64,000 nucleotides of DNA from CAWFKW01 sp963816535 (GCA_963816535.1 CAWFKW010000007.1:62001-126000); one strand, 5' to 3'; shown: positions 17,676 through 26,989, numbered from the stretch's first letter. The notes: generated by a model not told the origin, from the sequence alone. Program-made: numbers and translations.

Positions 17676-18487
17676 GGATGCACATAAATTGAATCTACCA
17701 AATAGTTGCTCGTATCAACAATATTACGGTCTATTGCATAGAAAACATATTTGTAATAACCAAGAGAATCCGGCGCCCCGGCAAGCAGCCTGGTAAATAT
17801 ACCATCGTTAGCCACGCTATCGCCGCTAACAGAGCTAAATGGAGGTATTATGCAGCAGCTTCCGTCATCCAGCAGGTCATAATGATTTTGTAATTCCTGT
17901 CCGTCTGGATAATAGCCTTTATAAGTAACATGAGCAATATCGCAGGGACCGTCGGGGTCGGTGGCATTCACTTTGAATATGAAAGGAGTTATCTGACCTT
18001 TGACAGCATCATGAGGAGTGATTATCAAATTCGAAATAACCGGGTTCCGGCTGTGTGAGTTGTTAACCCTGAAGTTTTGAATGATTACGCTGCTGTTCAA
18101 TCCTGTTTGGGTTGTTGCCAGGAATTCCGCTTTATAATCCCCTACCAGCCAGCACGAACTCAGGTCATAATGAATGTAGCCTGAATAAATACCGTCGCCT
18201 GCCGTAACGTCGGGAGCGACGCCGTTATCATAAAGATCAAATTCTGTCTGGCTGTTTGCCGGGTCAGTAACGGTAACCGTAACGCTTGCAAGTGGGTCCA
18301 CAGATGATACCGTTACTTTTGCTACAGACCTCACTATAATAGTATCAAACACGTTCGGGCTTAACGACTGGTTACTTATTGTCGGAAAATGCAATGTCGG
18401 GTCGATTACAGATGGGTCGTCCTTCTCACAGGACATAATAAGAACTGAAAATATTAATAACAGAGAATAATACTTTAGGTTGTTCAA
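17672..18487 (-). CDS. Lipoprotein with Ig-like/cadherin-like repeats
   Basis: 271 residues. MNNLKYYSLLLIFSVLIMSCEKDD is a lipoprotein signal with lipobox LIMSC, so Cys20 is probably lipidated. Three strand-rich units follow, each with a D-x-D/G-G-type loop (DNGVAPDVTAGDGIYSG, DDGSC, DSVANDGIFTR). Such units are common in Bacteroidota surface adhesins and in calcium-binding modules. It is coupled (ATGA overlap) to the T9SS protein downstream, which suggests that both act at the cell surface. Confidence 0.85.
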   Translation of the reverse strand: MNNLKYYSLLLIFSVLIMSCEKDDPSVIDPTLHFPTISNQSLSPNVFDTIIVRSVAKVTVSSVDPLASVTVTVTDPANSQTEFDLYDNGVAPDVTAGDGIYSGYIHYDLSSCWLVGDYKAEFLATTQTGLNSSVIIQNFRVNNSHSRNPVISNLIITPHDAVKGQITPFIFKVNATDPDGPCDIAHVTYKGYYPDGQELQNHYDLLDDGSCCIIPPFSSVSGDSVANDGIFTRLLAGAPDSLGYYKYVFYAIDRNIVDTSNYLVDSIYVHP

Positions 18488-18856
18488 ACTACGGCGATTT
18501 AGTTCAGAAAAATGTAGCTGTATACGATAGGCTAAATTAGGTTGTTATAGTATGATTTTCAATATAAAAGATTACTTCAAAATTAACGCTTATTTATTAA
18601 AAAACAAGTAAAATTTGATGCCTAACTAATCCCCGCGCAGGACTGCCTGCCGCAGGCAGGCGGGGATACCGCAGGCTAAGACTAAAAGCACAGATTTAGA
18701 TTTCAGCCTAAACTTTTAATCCAGAAACAGTTAAAACTGTTTTTCAAAATTTATGGAATGTAATCAGACCTACGACTTAAGTCGTAGGCTAAAAGCTTCA
18801 AATCATTTTGAGTCCCAAACTCCGGTTTGGGACTCAAACGCAATGACTCAAAGTAT
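18488..18856. repeat. Gene-free space made of four palindromes
   Basis: Holds, in order: CTGCCTGCC/GGCAGGCGG-type element (18640-18668), AAACAGTT-AA-AACTGTTT (about 18726-18742), CCTACGACTTAAGTCGTAGG (about 18769-18789) and GTCCCAAACTCCGGTTTGGGAC (about 18813-18834). The last is a 22-bp near-perfect palindrome. They look like independent insertions of different REP-like families. Confidence 0.75.
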
Positions 18857-19864
18857 TTATTCCCCGCCGGAGGTTGTTCCTAAAATTATTCCTTTGTCTC
18901 CGCAGACATAACCCGTCTTATCATTGATGAAATACACATTATAGAGGCTCTTTTCAGATGTGGTTTGTTCTGACCATGACTGGCCGCCGTCCGTTGTTTT
19001 CATTACAAATCCGCCTGAAGGGATCTGCCCCGCCGCATACCCGGCATTATTAGCAAAACAAATACTTCTTATCCACTTGTTGCCGATATTATTTAAAGCG
19101 CTCCAGCTCGCGCCGCCGTCCGTTGTTTTTAAAAATTCGCCCTCGCCAAACTTGTAGTTATTAACCGTTGCATAGCCGGTCATTTCATCGGTAAAAAAAA
19201 CATTCTCTATCCCGTACTGTCCCTTGTATCTTGCATCCAGCAGAGTTTGCGTCCATGTTGACCAACCGTCAGTAGTTTTGTAGATCACATTAGAGCCTGC
19301 TGCAAAACATATGGATTCGTTCAGGCAGAACATGCAATAGGAAGTTAATGTTGTTTTGAACACGGCAGAATCCCACGATATTCCTCCGTCTCTTGTCCCG
19401 TAGATCCTGTCTCCAAGAAACGATACCCCGAGAACAAATCCTGTATTTTCGTTCACGAATTGTAATGCTGAAGTCGGTATCTTTGGGAAGGATATCACTT
19501 CATGCTCCCACGATAATCCGCCGTTAACGCTTTTATATACCACGCTTCGCTGGTTATAATTATCCATTGCAAGCAAAAATCCGGTCTTTGAATTCACATA
19601 CTGAACCGACTTATTCTCGCAAAATGCGCAGTTCGAAAAAGTGCGCCAATTATTCCCGCTGTTAGTCGTCCACGCGACAAGCCCGAATCCGCCCACAGCG
19701 CAACCGTTGTTTTCATCGGCAAAGTTGATCGACCACAATACGCTTTTATCCGCGCTTGGAGCGCTTAACACTTTCCAGCCGCTCTGCGCAAAAGAATTCA
19801 GATTCACGGCGAACAGCAGACTCATAATTATGACCGTCGCTGAAATTGAACTATTTATTTTCAT
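18857..19864 (-). CDS. Secreted YCF48/BNR beta-propeller protein
   Basis: 335 residues; signal peptide ends LNSFAQ-S. It carries repeated units of the type W-T-T-N-S-G-N-N-W-R and TTDGGASWS, ending with VYFINDKTGYVCGDKGIIL. These are YCF48-like blades (as in photosystem II assembly factors and many secreted propellers of this phylum). There is no C-terminal sorting domain. An AAAGGAG ribosome binding site precedes the start. Ligand unknown. Confidence 0.87.
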   Translation of the reverse strand: MKINSSISATVIIMSLLFAVNLNSFAQSGWKVLSAPSADKSVLWSINFADENNGCAVGGFGLVAWTTNSGNNWRTFSNCAFCENKSVQYVNSKTGFLLAMDNYNQRSVVYKSVNGGLSWEHEVISFPKIPTSALQFVNENTGFVLGVSFLGDRIYGTRDGGISWDSAVFKTTLTSYCMFCLNESICFAAGSNVIYKTTDGWSTWTQTLLDARYKGQYGIENVFFTDEMTGYATVNNYKFGEGEFLKTTDGGASWSALNNIGNKWIRSICFANNAGYAAGQIPSGGFVMKTTDGGQSWSEQTTSEKSLYNVYFINDKTGYVCGDKGIILGTTSGGE

Positions 19865-19907
19865 AAATTAACTCCTTTCATTATTACGGACTTTTTCATC
19901 TAAGTTT

Positions 19908-20750
19908 TTAAAACGAAAATTTCAATCCATTGAAAAGATAATAAGTCGACTTCGGGACATCCGGGAACGGCGCCGACTCGTACCTGTAGCTAAACCCCGT
20001 TATAAACTTCAGTCCCACCGTTATCTTGAAATCCAGGTCGGTCTGCGATGAAATTCTGTAATCTGCTTTAACGGCCTTAACGTTCGGTTGATAGTAAGTA
20101 GTGTGGATCAGCTCAAAAGTTCCAAAGTCAAAAGTGAAAGTCAGGTAGCTGCTTATCCTGTGCGTTCTGTTGAAAATAGTTTTCTCTATATTTTCCTCAT
20201 ACTCGTACATATATAATGAGGCGATATACATTCTCAGCGTTTTGTTGTCGCATAACTTCATTCTCGGTCCCGTGCCAACTAGCCCGCGCAGGCCCACGTC
20301 AAGGGCTCCGTTATACTGAACCTGCGCAAACGCTTCCCATCTGAACAGCTCTTTTGAGATCTTCACATTATACCTTAAGTGCGAAAAAGCCGAGTTGACA
20401 AACTTCGTATCGCCGCCTTTTATCAGCCTGTACTCGCTCAAAAACAGCCAGAGATAATTCTTTTGCTTAAACTGGAAATGCAGCTTAGTCCCGAAATCAT
20501 ATATCAGCTCGGTATTCTTGGCCATTTGAAAGCTCCCTTCTGCGTCTCCTGACCACCCCACGGTATCGGTCTTCATCCGTTTTGATTCAATGTTAACCAC
20601 CTGCGAGAATGAGACTGCGCTGAAAATCAACACGATAGAAAACGCAAATAAAATTTTGCGGAAAGATACAGGATATTCAATCCAATTGTCATTCCCGCGG
20701 CGGCGCTTGCTCTCCCCTATGGAGGTGAAATCCCGGTTCTTATTTTTCAT
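19908..20750 (-). CDS. DUF481-like outer-membrane barrel protein, N-terminus extended by a repeat
   Basis: 280 residues. Residues 45-280 are strand-rich with segments such as WSGDAEGSFQMAKNTELIYD and KITVGLKFITGFSYRYES, as in DUF481 (salt-induced outer-membrane) proteins. The hydrophobic signal core lies unusually late (about residues 32-48, ending SFSQ-V). The first 27 residues (MKNKNRDFTSIGESKRRRG…) are charged and come from DNA with the typical repeat ending CGGGAATGAC, so an inserted palindrome has probably lengthened or replaced the original start. Whether the protein is exported is uncertain. Confidence 0.75.
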   Translation of the reverse strand: MKNKNRDFTSIGESKRRRGNDNWIEYPVSFRKILFAFSIVLIFSAVSFSQVVNIESKRMKTDTVGWSGDAEGSFQMAKNTELIYDFGTKLHFQFKQKNYLWLFLSEYRLIKGGDTKFVNSAFSHLRYNVKISKELFRWEAFAQVQYNGALDVGLRGLVGTGPRMKLCDNKTLRMYIASLYMYEYEENIEKTIFNRTHRISSYLTFTFDFGTFELIHTTYYQPNVKAVKADYRISSQTDLDFKITVGLKFITGFSYRYESAPFPDVPKSTYYLFNGLKFSF

Positions 20751-20805
20751 TCTATAAAATATTAGACAATCTTCTTAGTCAGGGCTAAAGCCGCGCATTT
20801 ACGCT

Positions 20806-20880
20806 AATTGTTAATTACTAATTGCTAATAGCTAATTGCTGATTGCTCATTGCTCATTGCTCATAGCTAATTGCTAATTG
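20806..20880. repeat. Imperfect tandem repeat of the word CTAATTG/CTCATTG
   Basis: About ten overlapping copies of variants of GCTAATTGCT and GCTCATTG. It sits in the divergent promoter region between the DUF481-like gene and the acyl-CoA ligase. No promoter motif could be separated from it. Confidence 0.7.
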
Positions 20881-20967
20881 TTTGCCCGCATTATATAACT
20901 TAATTTCCAGTAATACAATCAAAAATAATGCTTAAATTTGAGTAAAAATTTTCCGGTTTGTTTCAAA

Positions 20968-22773
20968 ATGCAGCAGTACAAAAATCTTGCCTCGTTCTTT
21001 AAATATGCAACGGAGCTGTTTTCCGAACGGAACGCCATTTTCTGGAGAGACCCTGAACATGCCTCTAAGACAAATGATAAGTATACGGGCATCAACGGAA
21101 AGAAGCTGAAAGAACTTGTTTACCTTGCGTCAAGGGCGATAGAACAGCTTGGACTGAAACGGGGCGATAAAGCAGCTATTATTTCCGAGACCCGCCTCGA
21201 ATGGGTTATAACCGACTTTGCCTGCATAATGAACGGTATTACAACCGTACCCATATATGTCACCATGACTTCTCAGCAGGTGAAATTTATACTTGAACAT
21301 TCCGAAGCCCGGATATGCTTCGCCTCCACAAAACTGCTCGCCGAAAAGGTTTCGGCGGTTTTTGATGAACTGCCGACTTTGAAGCATATTATTTCCTTCA
21401 ACAAGACCTCGGGCGAACCGGATCACATTATCAACTTTGAAGACATCATCTATAAAGAGGTTGTTGAAGATAAGAGACCATATAATGAAACAGAAGCGGA
21501 TAATTATTTCACGGCCGCTTCTCAAAAAATAAATGAAGACGACCTGCTGACGATCATTTATACCTCAGGCACGACCGGAAATCCAAAAGGAGTATGCCTC
21601 TCGCATAAGAATATTCTTGCCAATGTAAAACAATGCACAGATTCATTTAAGATCACCGACACGGACAGGTTCCTGTCATTCCTCCCGCTTGCTCATACCT
21701 ACGAACGAACAGCCGGGTATTATCTGCCGCTTTCCAAAGGCGCTGAAATTTATTATGCTCAGAGCATTGATACGCTCAGCGTTCAGATGCAGGAAACCAT
21801 GCCCACGGTAATTCTTACCGTGCCGGTGTTGTTTGTGAAAATGTATGACAGAATATCAAAGAGCATCAAGGCTCTTCCAAAATTCAAACAGGCGGTTACG
21901 AACAAAGCGCTTTCTGTTGGATTGAAATACAGAAACAACAAGAAAAATTTTTTATGGCGTATGGCTGATAAACAGGTCTTTGCGCAGATGCGTGAAAGAA
22001 CCGGGGGCAGGCTCAGATTTTTTATTTCGGGAGGCTCAGCGCTGAACGTGAAACTGGCTGAGTTTTTTGATTCAATAGGCATTACCATACTGCAGGGATA
22101 CGGGATGACAGAAGCATCTCCTGTAATTTCTGTCAACAGGGATGGCACAGATTATTTCGAAACTGTAGGTCCCCCTCTTGTTGGCTTAACCGTAAAAATA
22201 GCCGAAGACGGCGAGATACTCGTAAGCGGAGATAACGTGATGCCCGGCTATTATAAAAACGAAAAGGACACATCTGAAACTTTGATCGCCGGCTGGCTGC
22301 ATACCGGCGATATTGGCGAGATTGATAGTAACGGCTGTCTGAAGATAACAGACCGGAAGAAAACGCTGATAAAAACTTCCGGAGGCAAATATATTTCACT
22401 CACTCATGTAGAAGATACTATCGGAACGTCAAAGTATATCAACCAGATCATAGCGTTTGCATCGGACCACAGGCAATTTGTAATCGCGCTGGTTGTCCCC
22501 GATTTTGACGAGCTTAAGGCATATGCCGAATCCGGGAAAATTCAATACACCGATAACATTTCCCTCATCGAAAATAATAGGATAAAGGATTTCATAGATA
22601 AAGAAATTGACTCTGCTCAGAAACATCTCGCGAAATATGAACGCGTGCGGAAATTTGAGCTCCTCCCCGTCCAGTTCACCATTGAAAGCGGAGAAATGAC
22701 GCCGACTCTCAAATTGAAAAGGAAAGTCATCGAAGAACGGTACAAATCCACAATAGATAAATTTTACGAATAG
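20968..22773 (+). CDS. Long-chain fatty acid--CoA ligase (AMP-forming)
   Basis: Activates fatty acids as acyl-CoA. The adenylate-forming signature YTSGTTGNPKGVCLSHKN and the motifs GYGMTEASPVIS and WLHTGDIGEID are present. The C-terminal lysine of the family lies in LKIKRK-type context (TPTLKLKRKVIEERY). From the ATG at 20968 the protein has 601 residues; an in-frame TTG 30 nt upstream (20938) would add 10. The ATG begins MQQYKNLASFFKYATELF, as in related ligases, so I prefer it. No ribosome binding site at either. Membrane-associated cytosolic enzyme. Confidence 0.95.
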   Translation: MQQYKNLASFFKYATELFSERNAIFWRDPEHASKTNDKYTGINGKKLKELVYLASRAIEQLGLKRGDKAAIISETRLEWVITDFACIMNGITTVPIYVTMTSQQVKFILEHSEARICFASTKLLAEKVSAVFDELPTLKHIISFNKTSGEPDHIINFEDIIYKEVVEDKRPYNETEADNYFTAASQKINEDDLLTIIYTSGTTGNPKGVCLSHKNILANVKQCTDSFKITDTDRFLSFLPLAHTYERTAGYYLPLSKGAEIYYAQSIDTLSVQMQETMPTVILTVPVLFVKMYDRISKSIKALPKFKQAVTNKALSVGLKYRNNKKNFLWRMADKQVFAQMRERTGGRLRFFISGGSALNVKLAEFFDSIGITILQGYGMTEASPVISVNRDGTDYFETVGPPLVGLTVKIAEDGEILVSGDNVMPGYYKNEKDTSETLIAGWLHTGDIGEIDSNGCLKITDRKKTLIKTSGGKYISLTHVEDTIGTSKYINQIIAFASDHRQFVIALVVPDFDELKAYAESGKIQYTDNISLIENNRIKDFIDKEIDSAQKHLAKYERVRKFELLPVQFTIESGEMTPTLKLKRKVIEERYKSTIDKFYE

Positions 22774-22783
22774 CGGCAATCTT

Positions 22784-22940
22784 CAAATTCGAAATACTAA
22801 TTTCTAAATTCTAAACAATATCGAATAAAAGAAAATCGAAACTGAAAGCTTTTAAAAAATCAGGCCTTCGCAATTTGATTCTGTTTTGTTTGGTATCTTA
22901 TTGTTTCTGGTTTGTTTAGTATTTAGAGTTTCGTTTTTTG
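22784..22940. repeat. AT-rich inverted repeat of the CTAAATTCTAAAC / GTTTAGTATTTAGAG type
   Basis: The left part contains CGAAATACTAATTTCTAAATTC and the right part, about 100 nt later, roughly its complement (TTTAGTATTTAGAGTTTCG). The frame here is open into nuoA but reads as low-complexity F/I/L, so I do not call it coding. It separates the ligase from nuoA. Confidence 0.6.
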
Positions 22941-22990
22941 GATTTATTAGCTGGTTTATTAAAAGTATTAAATTCATTATATTTGTTATT

Positions 22991-23359
22991 ATGCTAAAGT
23001 CGTATATACCTATTATGATGATGATGGCCATGGCAATTGGATTTGCCATAGTTAACATCATTATTTCAAACATAGTTGGTCCCCGCAATCCAAATTCCGA
23101 AAAACTATCGACATATGAAAGCGGCATGGAACCCCTGGGCACTGCTCATGGCCGATTCTCAGTTAAGTATTATATGGCGGCTATGCTTTTCATATTGTTT
23201 GATATAGAAATTGTTTTCATGTACCCATGGGCCGTTTCGTTCCTTAAAATTGACCCGCAGCTCAGAACGTATTCGCTTTATGAAATGATTGCGTTCATAG
23301 TTTTGCTTTTTATCGGGTATATTTACATGCTCCGCAAAGGCGCTTTAAAGTGGAACTAA
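22991..23359 (+). CDS. nuoA: NADH-quinone oxidoreductase subunit A
   Basis: Membrane subunit of respiratory complex I. 122 residues from the ATG of MLKSYIPIMMMMAMAIGF. Upstream frame positions exist but read as low-complexity and would add an extra membrane segment not found in NuoA. Conserved KLSTYESGMEPLGTAHGRFSVK and FLIFD-like FILFDIEIVFMYPW motifs and three membrane helices are present. It is followed 56 nt later by nuoB. Confidence 0.96.
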   Translation: MLKSYIPIMMMMAMAIGFAIVNIIISNIVGPRNPNSEKLSTYESGMEPLGTAHGRFSVKYYMAAMLFILFDIEIVFMYPWAVSFLKIDPQLRTYSLYEMIAFIVLLFIGYIYMLRKGALKWN

Positions 23360-23415
23360 AAGCCTGGTTTTGGGCTTATAATAAGTAAAAGTAACAGGAA
23401 ATTTAATATATATTA

Positions 23416-23919
23416 ATGGAAGATTTCAATTCGAAATTGCAAAAAGACGGTTTTCTCACTACCAGTATGCATGAACTTATCAACTGGTCAAGAAAGAACT
23501 CTGTTTGGCCGATGCCTATGGGGATTTCATGCTGCGCAATCGAACTGATGGCTGTTGGCGCCGCAAGGTTTGATATTGCGCGCTTCGGCTCCGAAGTTAT
23601 GCGCTTCTCGCCGAGGCAATGCGACCTGATGATAGTTGCCGGAACGACCACTTACAAAATGGCATGGGTTGTTAAGAAGATTTGGGACCAGATGCCAGAC
23701 CCTAAATGGTGTATTGCTATGGGCGCATGCACTTCAAGCGGCGGAATGTACAGAACATATTCTGTTGTTCAGGGTATCGACCAGTTCCTGCCGGTCGATG
23801 TTTATGTTGCCGGATGCCCGCCAAGGCCGGATGCGCTTATCCAGGCTTTAATGGAAATACAGAATAAGATCGCAAAGGACAAACCGAATCTGATCGAGAA
23901 GAAAACAGTTGCTTTGTAA
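23416..23919 (+). CDS. nuoB: NADH-quinone oxidoreductase subunit B
   Basis: Peripheral-arm subunit that carries the N2 [4Fe-4S] cluster. Its ligands are visible: C39-C40 (GISCCAIELM), C105 (GACTSSGG) and C134 (AGCPPRPDAL). 167 residues is a normal length. A strong terminator follows 26 nt later and no nuoC appears, so nuoAB is a separate unit in this genome. Confidence 0.97.
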   Translation: MEDFNSKLQKDGFLTTSMHELINWSRKNSVWPMPMGISCCAIELMAVGAARFDIARFGSEVMRFSPRQCDLMIVAGTTTYKMAWVVKKIWDQMPDPKWCIAMGACTSSGGMYRTYSVVQGIDQFLPVDVYVAGCPPRPDALIQALMEIQNKIAKDKPNLIEKKTVAL

Positions 23920-23943
23920 TATAAATTATGATTTGCTTTTAAA

Positions 23944-23971
23944 GAGCGAACCTAACGGTTCGCTTTTTTTT
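23944..23971 (+). terminator. Rho-independent terminator of nuoAB
   Basis: AGCGAACC-TAAC-GGTTCGCT followed by TTTTTTT. Eight-bp GC-containing stem with a 4-nt loop, 26 nt after the nuoB stop. Confidence 0.93.
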
Positions 23972-23976
23972 ATGAT

Positions 23977-24240
23977 CTTTTTGTTTCACGCAGAGTCCGC
24001 AGAGAACACTGAGAATTTTCCAAACCTGGTTGATTTTCATTTACCAAAAAATCTCAAACTTCGTTTCTTCTCGATTAAGCATTCTTAATATTCAGTTGTA
24101 CGTAACATATTTTGAGGATTAATCTGTTTATTTTTTTAATAGCCCCGACCTTCAGGTAGGGGCAAAAAGAAACCCAAAACGCGGGGCTTTAGCCCCTAAG
24201 AAAAAAAAATCCGATCTTGTTTTTCTGGCTGAAAATCCTG
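23977..24240. repeat. Intergenic repeats after nuoAB
   Basis: Begins with a cacgcAGAGTCCGCAGAGaacactgag element, related to a repeat word found again near 43513 and 59318. About 24140-24205 holds two palindromes: CCCCGACC-TTCA-GGTAGGGG and GGGGCTTTAGCCCC. No gene is supported. The last 40 nt before the next gene are unremarkable. Confidence 0.65.
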
Positions 24241-24279
24241 CAAGCGGAATAAGAAAATTCAGCGCTAAAAAAAGTGATT

Positions 24280-24585
24280 TTAGATAGGTGTATTTTTCTT
24301 TGACCTTTGCGTTGAGAGAAAATAAATTATCACAACAAATATCTCGCCCCCGAATGCAATTTTATAGCCAACCGGCATAAGCCCGTCTGCCATCAGAATT
24401 ACTATTGGCGCTATGATCTCAAAAAGAACAAGGGGAATTCCAAACAGCAGCATCAATGTGAAGAATGAGCCCTTTGTCCGCTGGTCGTCTGTCTGTTTCA
24501 TCTTTCGTGAAACAAATCTGAACCAGAAAATTGTGAACAATACCATCGTAATCCAGATTACGAGCTCTTCGATATACGCATTCAT
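24280..24585 (-). CDS. Small membrane protein of unknown function
   Basis: 101 residues with three predicted transmembrane segments (about 8-26, 42-66, 74-92) separated by a charged loop RKMKQTDDQRTKG. No motif that suggests a function. The start ATG is the first possible in frame. Neighbouring repeats on both sides and no operon partner. Coding status is supported by length, hydrophobic pattern and plausible codon use only. Confidence 0.65.
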   Translation of the reverse strand: MNAYIEELVIWITMVLFTIFWFRFVSRKMKQTDDQRTKGSFFTLMLLFGIPLVLFEIIAPIVILMADGLMPVGYKIAFGGEIFVVIIYFLSTQRSKKNTPI

Positions 24586-24660
24586 TTTACGCGAGGAACA
24601 TTCTGAATTTTAATTCGTCATTTTGCATTTTGCTATTTGATACTTCTGCAATTTTTTGAT

Positions 24661-24733
24661 CTATAAGCTCCGTTAGGAGCGGAATATTTGTAGAAGAACA
24701 TTATAAATACCATAGCTCCGGAGGAGCGGCATA
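24661..24733. repeat. Two copies of AGCTCCG-AGGAGCG palindrome
   Basis: AAGCTCCGTTAGGAGCGGAATATT and, 50 nt on, TAGCTCCGGAGGAGCGGCATAT. The same repeat family reappears at 56886-56955. Each core GCTCC/GGAGC is an imperfect inverted repeat. Confidence 0.75.
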
Positions 24734-24748
24734 TGATTCTTAAATATG

Positions 24749-26251
24749 TTATTTTTCTAATTTCTGCTGCAGATGTTTGGGTATGTATATCTTTTCGATC
24801 AGCTCAAAAATAAATTCCGTCAGTATAGCCAGCGCCGCCGCCGGGATAGCGCCTCTTAAAATTAATCCTGTATTATTCAATGCGAGTCCGGTTACGATAA
24901 ACTCACCTAACCCCCCTGCCCCGATAAACGCAGCAAGAGTAGCTGTGCCGATATTAATTACCGCCGCTGTTTTTACTCCTGCAAATATCGCGGGCATGGC
25001 AAGCGGCAGTTCAACGTACCTAAGTTTCTGCCACACGGATAGGCCCATACCGGTAGCAACTTTTTTAAGCAGCGGGTCGACTGTAAATAATCCTGTAGCT
25101 GTATTTCTTAGAATGGGTAATAACGCGTAAAGAAATAGAGCGGCGACTGCCGGCACAATGCCTATGCCAAAGAACGGTATCATAAACGCCAGCAAAGCAA
25201 TAGACGGAATTGTCTGCAGCAGCCCTGCCAGGTAAAGCGCCGGTTTCGAAACACCGGAATAAATATATAACGCTATTCCAAGCGGAATGGCTATTAACAT
25301 CGCCAGCGCCAAAGCTATGACCGTAATTTTTATATGTTGCAGGGTTTTCTCCAGAATGTCTGCAAACATGCCTGGATTTTCAGGTTCATTGCCTGAAGCA
25401 ATGAGCTTTTTTCTTTTCAGAAATTCATTTGCAACTTCGGCGAAAGTTTTGTTGTCATAAAGGACCTCGGAATTCATCGACTGCATTTCGCTTTCATTTA
25501 TAGTGGACTTCAGCTCTGATATAATATCCTTAGCTTTGCCGTCAAGTTCGGTCCTGTAGAACGCCACTGCGTAATATTTCGGGAAGAACGATTTATCGTC
25601 TTCCAGAGTCACGAGATTATATTTCTTTATTTCCCCGTCGGTGGAGTATGCGTCGGTCAGCTCTATTTTCGTTTCATCAAGCGCCTGGTATGCAAGGCCG
25701 TGTTCAATTCCAACCGGCTTATTTTTTAATCCGTAAACGGCGGCTAAGTTGTCCCAACCGTCTTTGCGCTTAAGAAATTCATAGCTGAGCGCCATGTTTA
25801 AATCCGGATGATTCTTCAGATCGGATATTTTCTTAAGCTTATATTTATCGGCGGTCTCTTTTGTAACTACTAAGGCATACGTGTTGTTAAATCCAAACGG
25901 CTCTGAGATCTCCAGCCTAAGTTCAAATTTGAGTTTTTTGTTCAGCTCTTCGAAGGTGAGCGGCTTATCAAGCTTAAGTATTTCTTCGGTCAGCGTGCCG
26001 GTGTATTCGGGGTATATATCGATATCGCCGGCGCTGAGCGCATCAAAACAAACCTTGGTGCCGCCAAGATTGTAATTTCGTTCAACCTTAAAACCGTTAG
26101 TCTCAAGAAGCTGAGAAATTATTTCGCTGAGTATATATCCTTCATTAAAATGTTTAGAGCCAACCTTAATAACCTGTCCCTGCGCGCATTTGTATGAAAA
26201 CAATATTATCAGAGTTAACACAATATTTCTTACCAAAGCTCTGTTCATCAT
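24749..26251 (-). CDS. Osmolyte ABC transporter: fused periplasmic binding protein and permease
   Basis: 500 residues. Residues 1-25 are a signal peptide; about 26-275 form an OpuAC/ProX-like glycine-betaine/choline-binding domain (VGSKHFNEGYILSEIISQLL, GDIDIYPEYTGTLTEE). From about 300, five or six membrane segments form a ProW/OpuCB-type permease with the EAA-like loop (GMGLSVWQKLRYVELPLAMPAIFAG). The binding domain precedes the permease, whereas many known fusions have the permease first. The ATPase gene upstream overlaps by 4 nt (ATGA). Substrate choice among betaine, choline and carnitine is open. Confidence 0.93.
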   Translation of the reverse strand: MMNRALVRNIVLTLIILFSYKCAQGQVIKVGSKHFNEGYILSEIISQLLETNGFKVERNYNLGGTKVCFDALSAGDIDIYPEYTGTLTEEILKLDKPLTFEELNKKLKFELRLEISEPFGFNNTYALVVTKETADKYKLKKISDLKNHPDLNMALSYEFLKRKDGWDNLAAVYGLKNKPVGIEHGLAYQALDETKIELTDAYSTDGEIKKYNLVTLEDDKSFFPKYYAVAFYRTELDGKAKDIISELKSTINESEMQSMNSEVLYDNKTFAEVANEFLKRKKLIASGNEPENPGMFADILEKTLQHIKITVIALALAMLIAIPLGIALYIYSGVSKPALYLAGLLQTIPSIALLAFMIPFFGIGIVPAVAALFLYALLPILRNTATGLFTVDPLLKKVATGMGLSVWQKLRYVELPLAMPAIFAGVKTAAVINIGTATLAAFIGAGGLGEFIVTGLALNNTGLILRGAIPAAALAILTEFIFELIEKIYIPKHLQQKLEK

Positions 26252-26985
26252 TCCTGCGACCTGATAAATTCTTTCACGAAATCATTTGCCGGCTCATTTA
26301 ACACTTTCTCTTTTTTATCGAACTGCTGTATCCCGCCCGCTTCAATGAACATTATATTATCCGCAAGCCTCTCCGCTTCATTGAGGTCATGTGTAACCAT
26401 AATTATAGTGCGCGGCTCGAACTGCTGCAGCTTCAGAACTTCTTTGTGTATCTCGCTCTTTGTCGATGGGTCAAGAGCCCCAAAAGCCTCATCCAGTAAA
26501 AATATCTGAGGGTTCAGAAGCATTGCGCGGCAGATACCCACGCGCTGCTGTTCGCCGCCCGATAGCTCGTGCGGATATTTCTTTTTGTATAGAGGCGGCA
26601 ATGATACAAAACTCATAAGCAGGTCAATCCTGAATTCAATTTCATGTTTTATCATACCCGTAATTTTACCAAGCAGCGCAATGTTATCATACACGCTCAT
26701 GTGCGGGAAAAGGCCTGTGCCCTGCACAGAGTAACCTATCTTCAGTCTTATTTGATTTATCTTAGAGTAATCCAGTTTCTCGTCGTACACTATCACTTCG
26801 CCTTCGGTTGGACGGATGAGCCCGTTTATGATCTGTATAAGAGTGGATTTCCCTCCCCCGCTTTTTCCTATTATAGCGGTTATCTCATTTTGGGCAATAT
26901 CAAACGTAAGCGCGTTGAGCGCCGCTTTATTTTTGTATCTGTGCGTAACGTTTCTGAATCCGACTATGCTCAAAACAACCCCCAT
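26248..26985 (-). CDS. Osmolyte ABC transporter ATP-binding protein
   Basis: 245 residues. Walker A is GKSGGGKST, the Q-loop is in GYSVQGTGLFPHMSV, the signature is LSGGEQQRVG, Walker B is IFLLDEAFGALD and the H-loop is MVTHDLNEAERL. It lacks the C-terminal CBS domains of OpuA/ProV-type ATPases, so osmotic gating, if any, must differ. The ATG lies in the tail of a palindromic repeat (CGGGGATG), and a TTG four codons later (LSIVGFRN) may be the original start. Partner: the fused gene downstream. Confidence 0.93.
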   Translation of the reverse strand: MGVVLSIVGFRNVTHRYKNKAALNALTFDIAQNEITAIIGKSGGGKSTLIQIINGLIRPTEGEVIVYDEKLDYSKINQIRLKIGYSVQGTGLFPHMSVYDNIALLGKITGMIKHEIEFRIDLLMSFVSLPPLYKKKYPHELSGGEQQRVGICRAMLLNPQIFLLDEAFGALDPSTKSEIHKEVLKLQQFEPRTIIMVTHDLNEAERLADNIMFIEAGGIQQFDKKEKVLNEPANDFVKEFIRSQE

Positions 26986-26989
26986 CCCC

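Noticed and set aside
20806..20880. Short CRISPR array
   Set aside because: Words of 7-10 bp without spacers; simple stuttering repeats.
22886..22990. Upstream extension of nuoA
   Set aside because: The extra 35 residues are F/I/L-rich low complexity coming from an AT-rich repeat and are absent from NuoA proteins.
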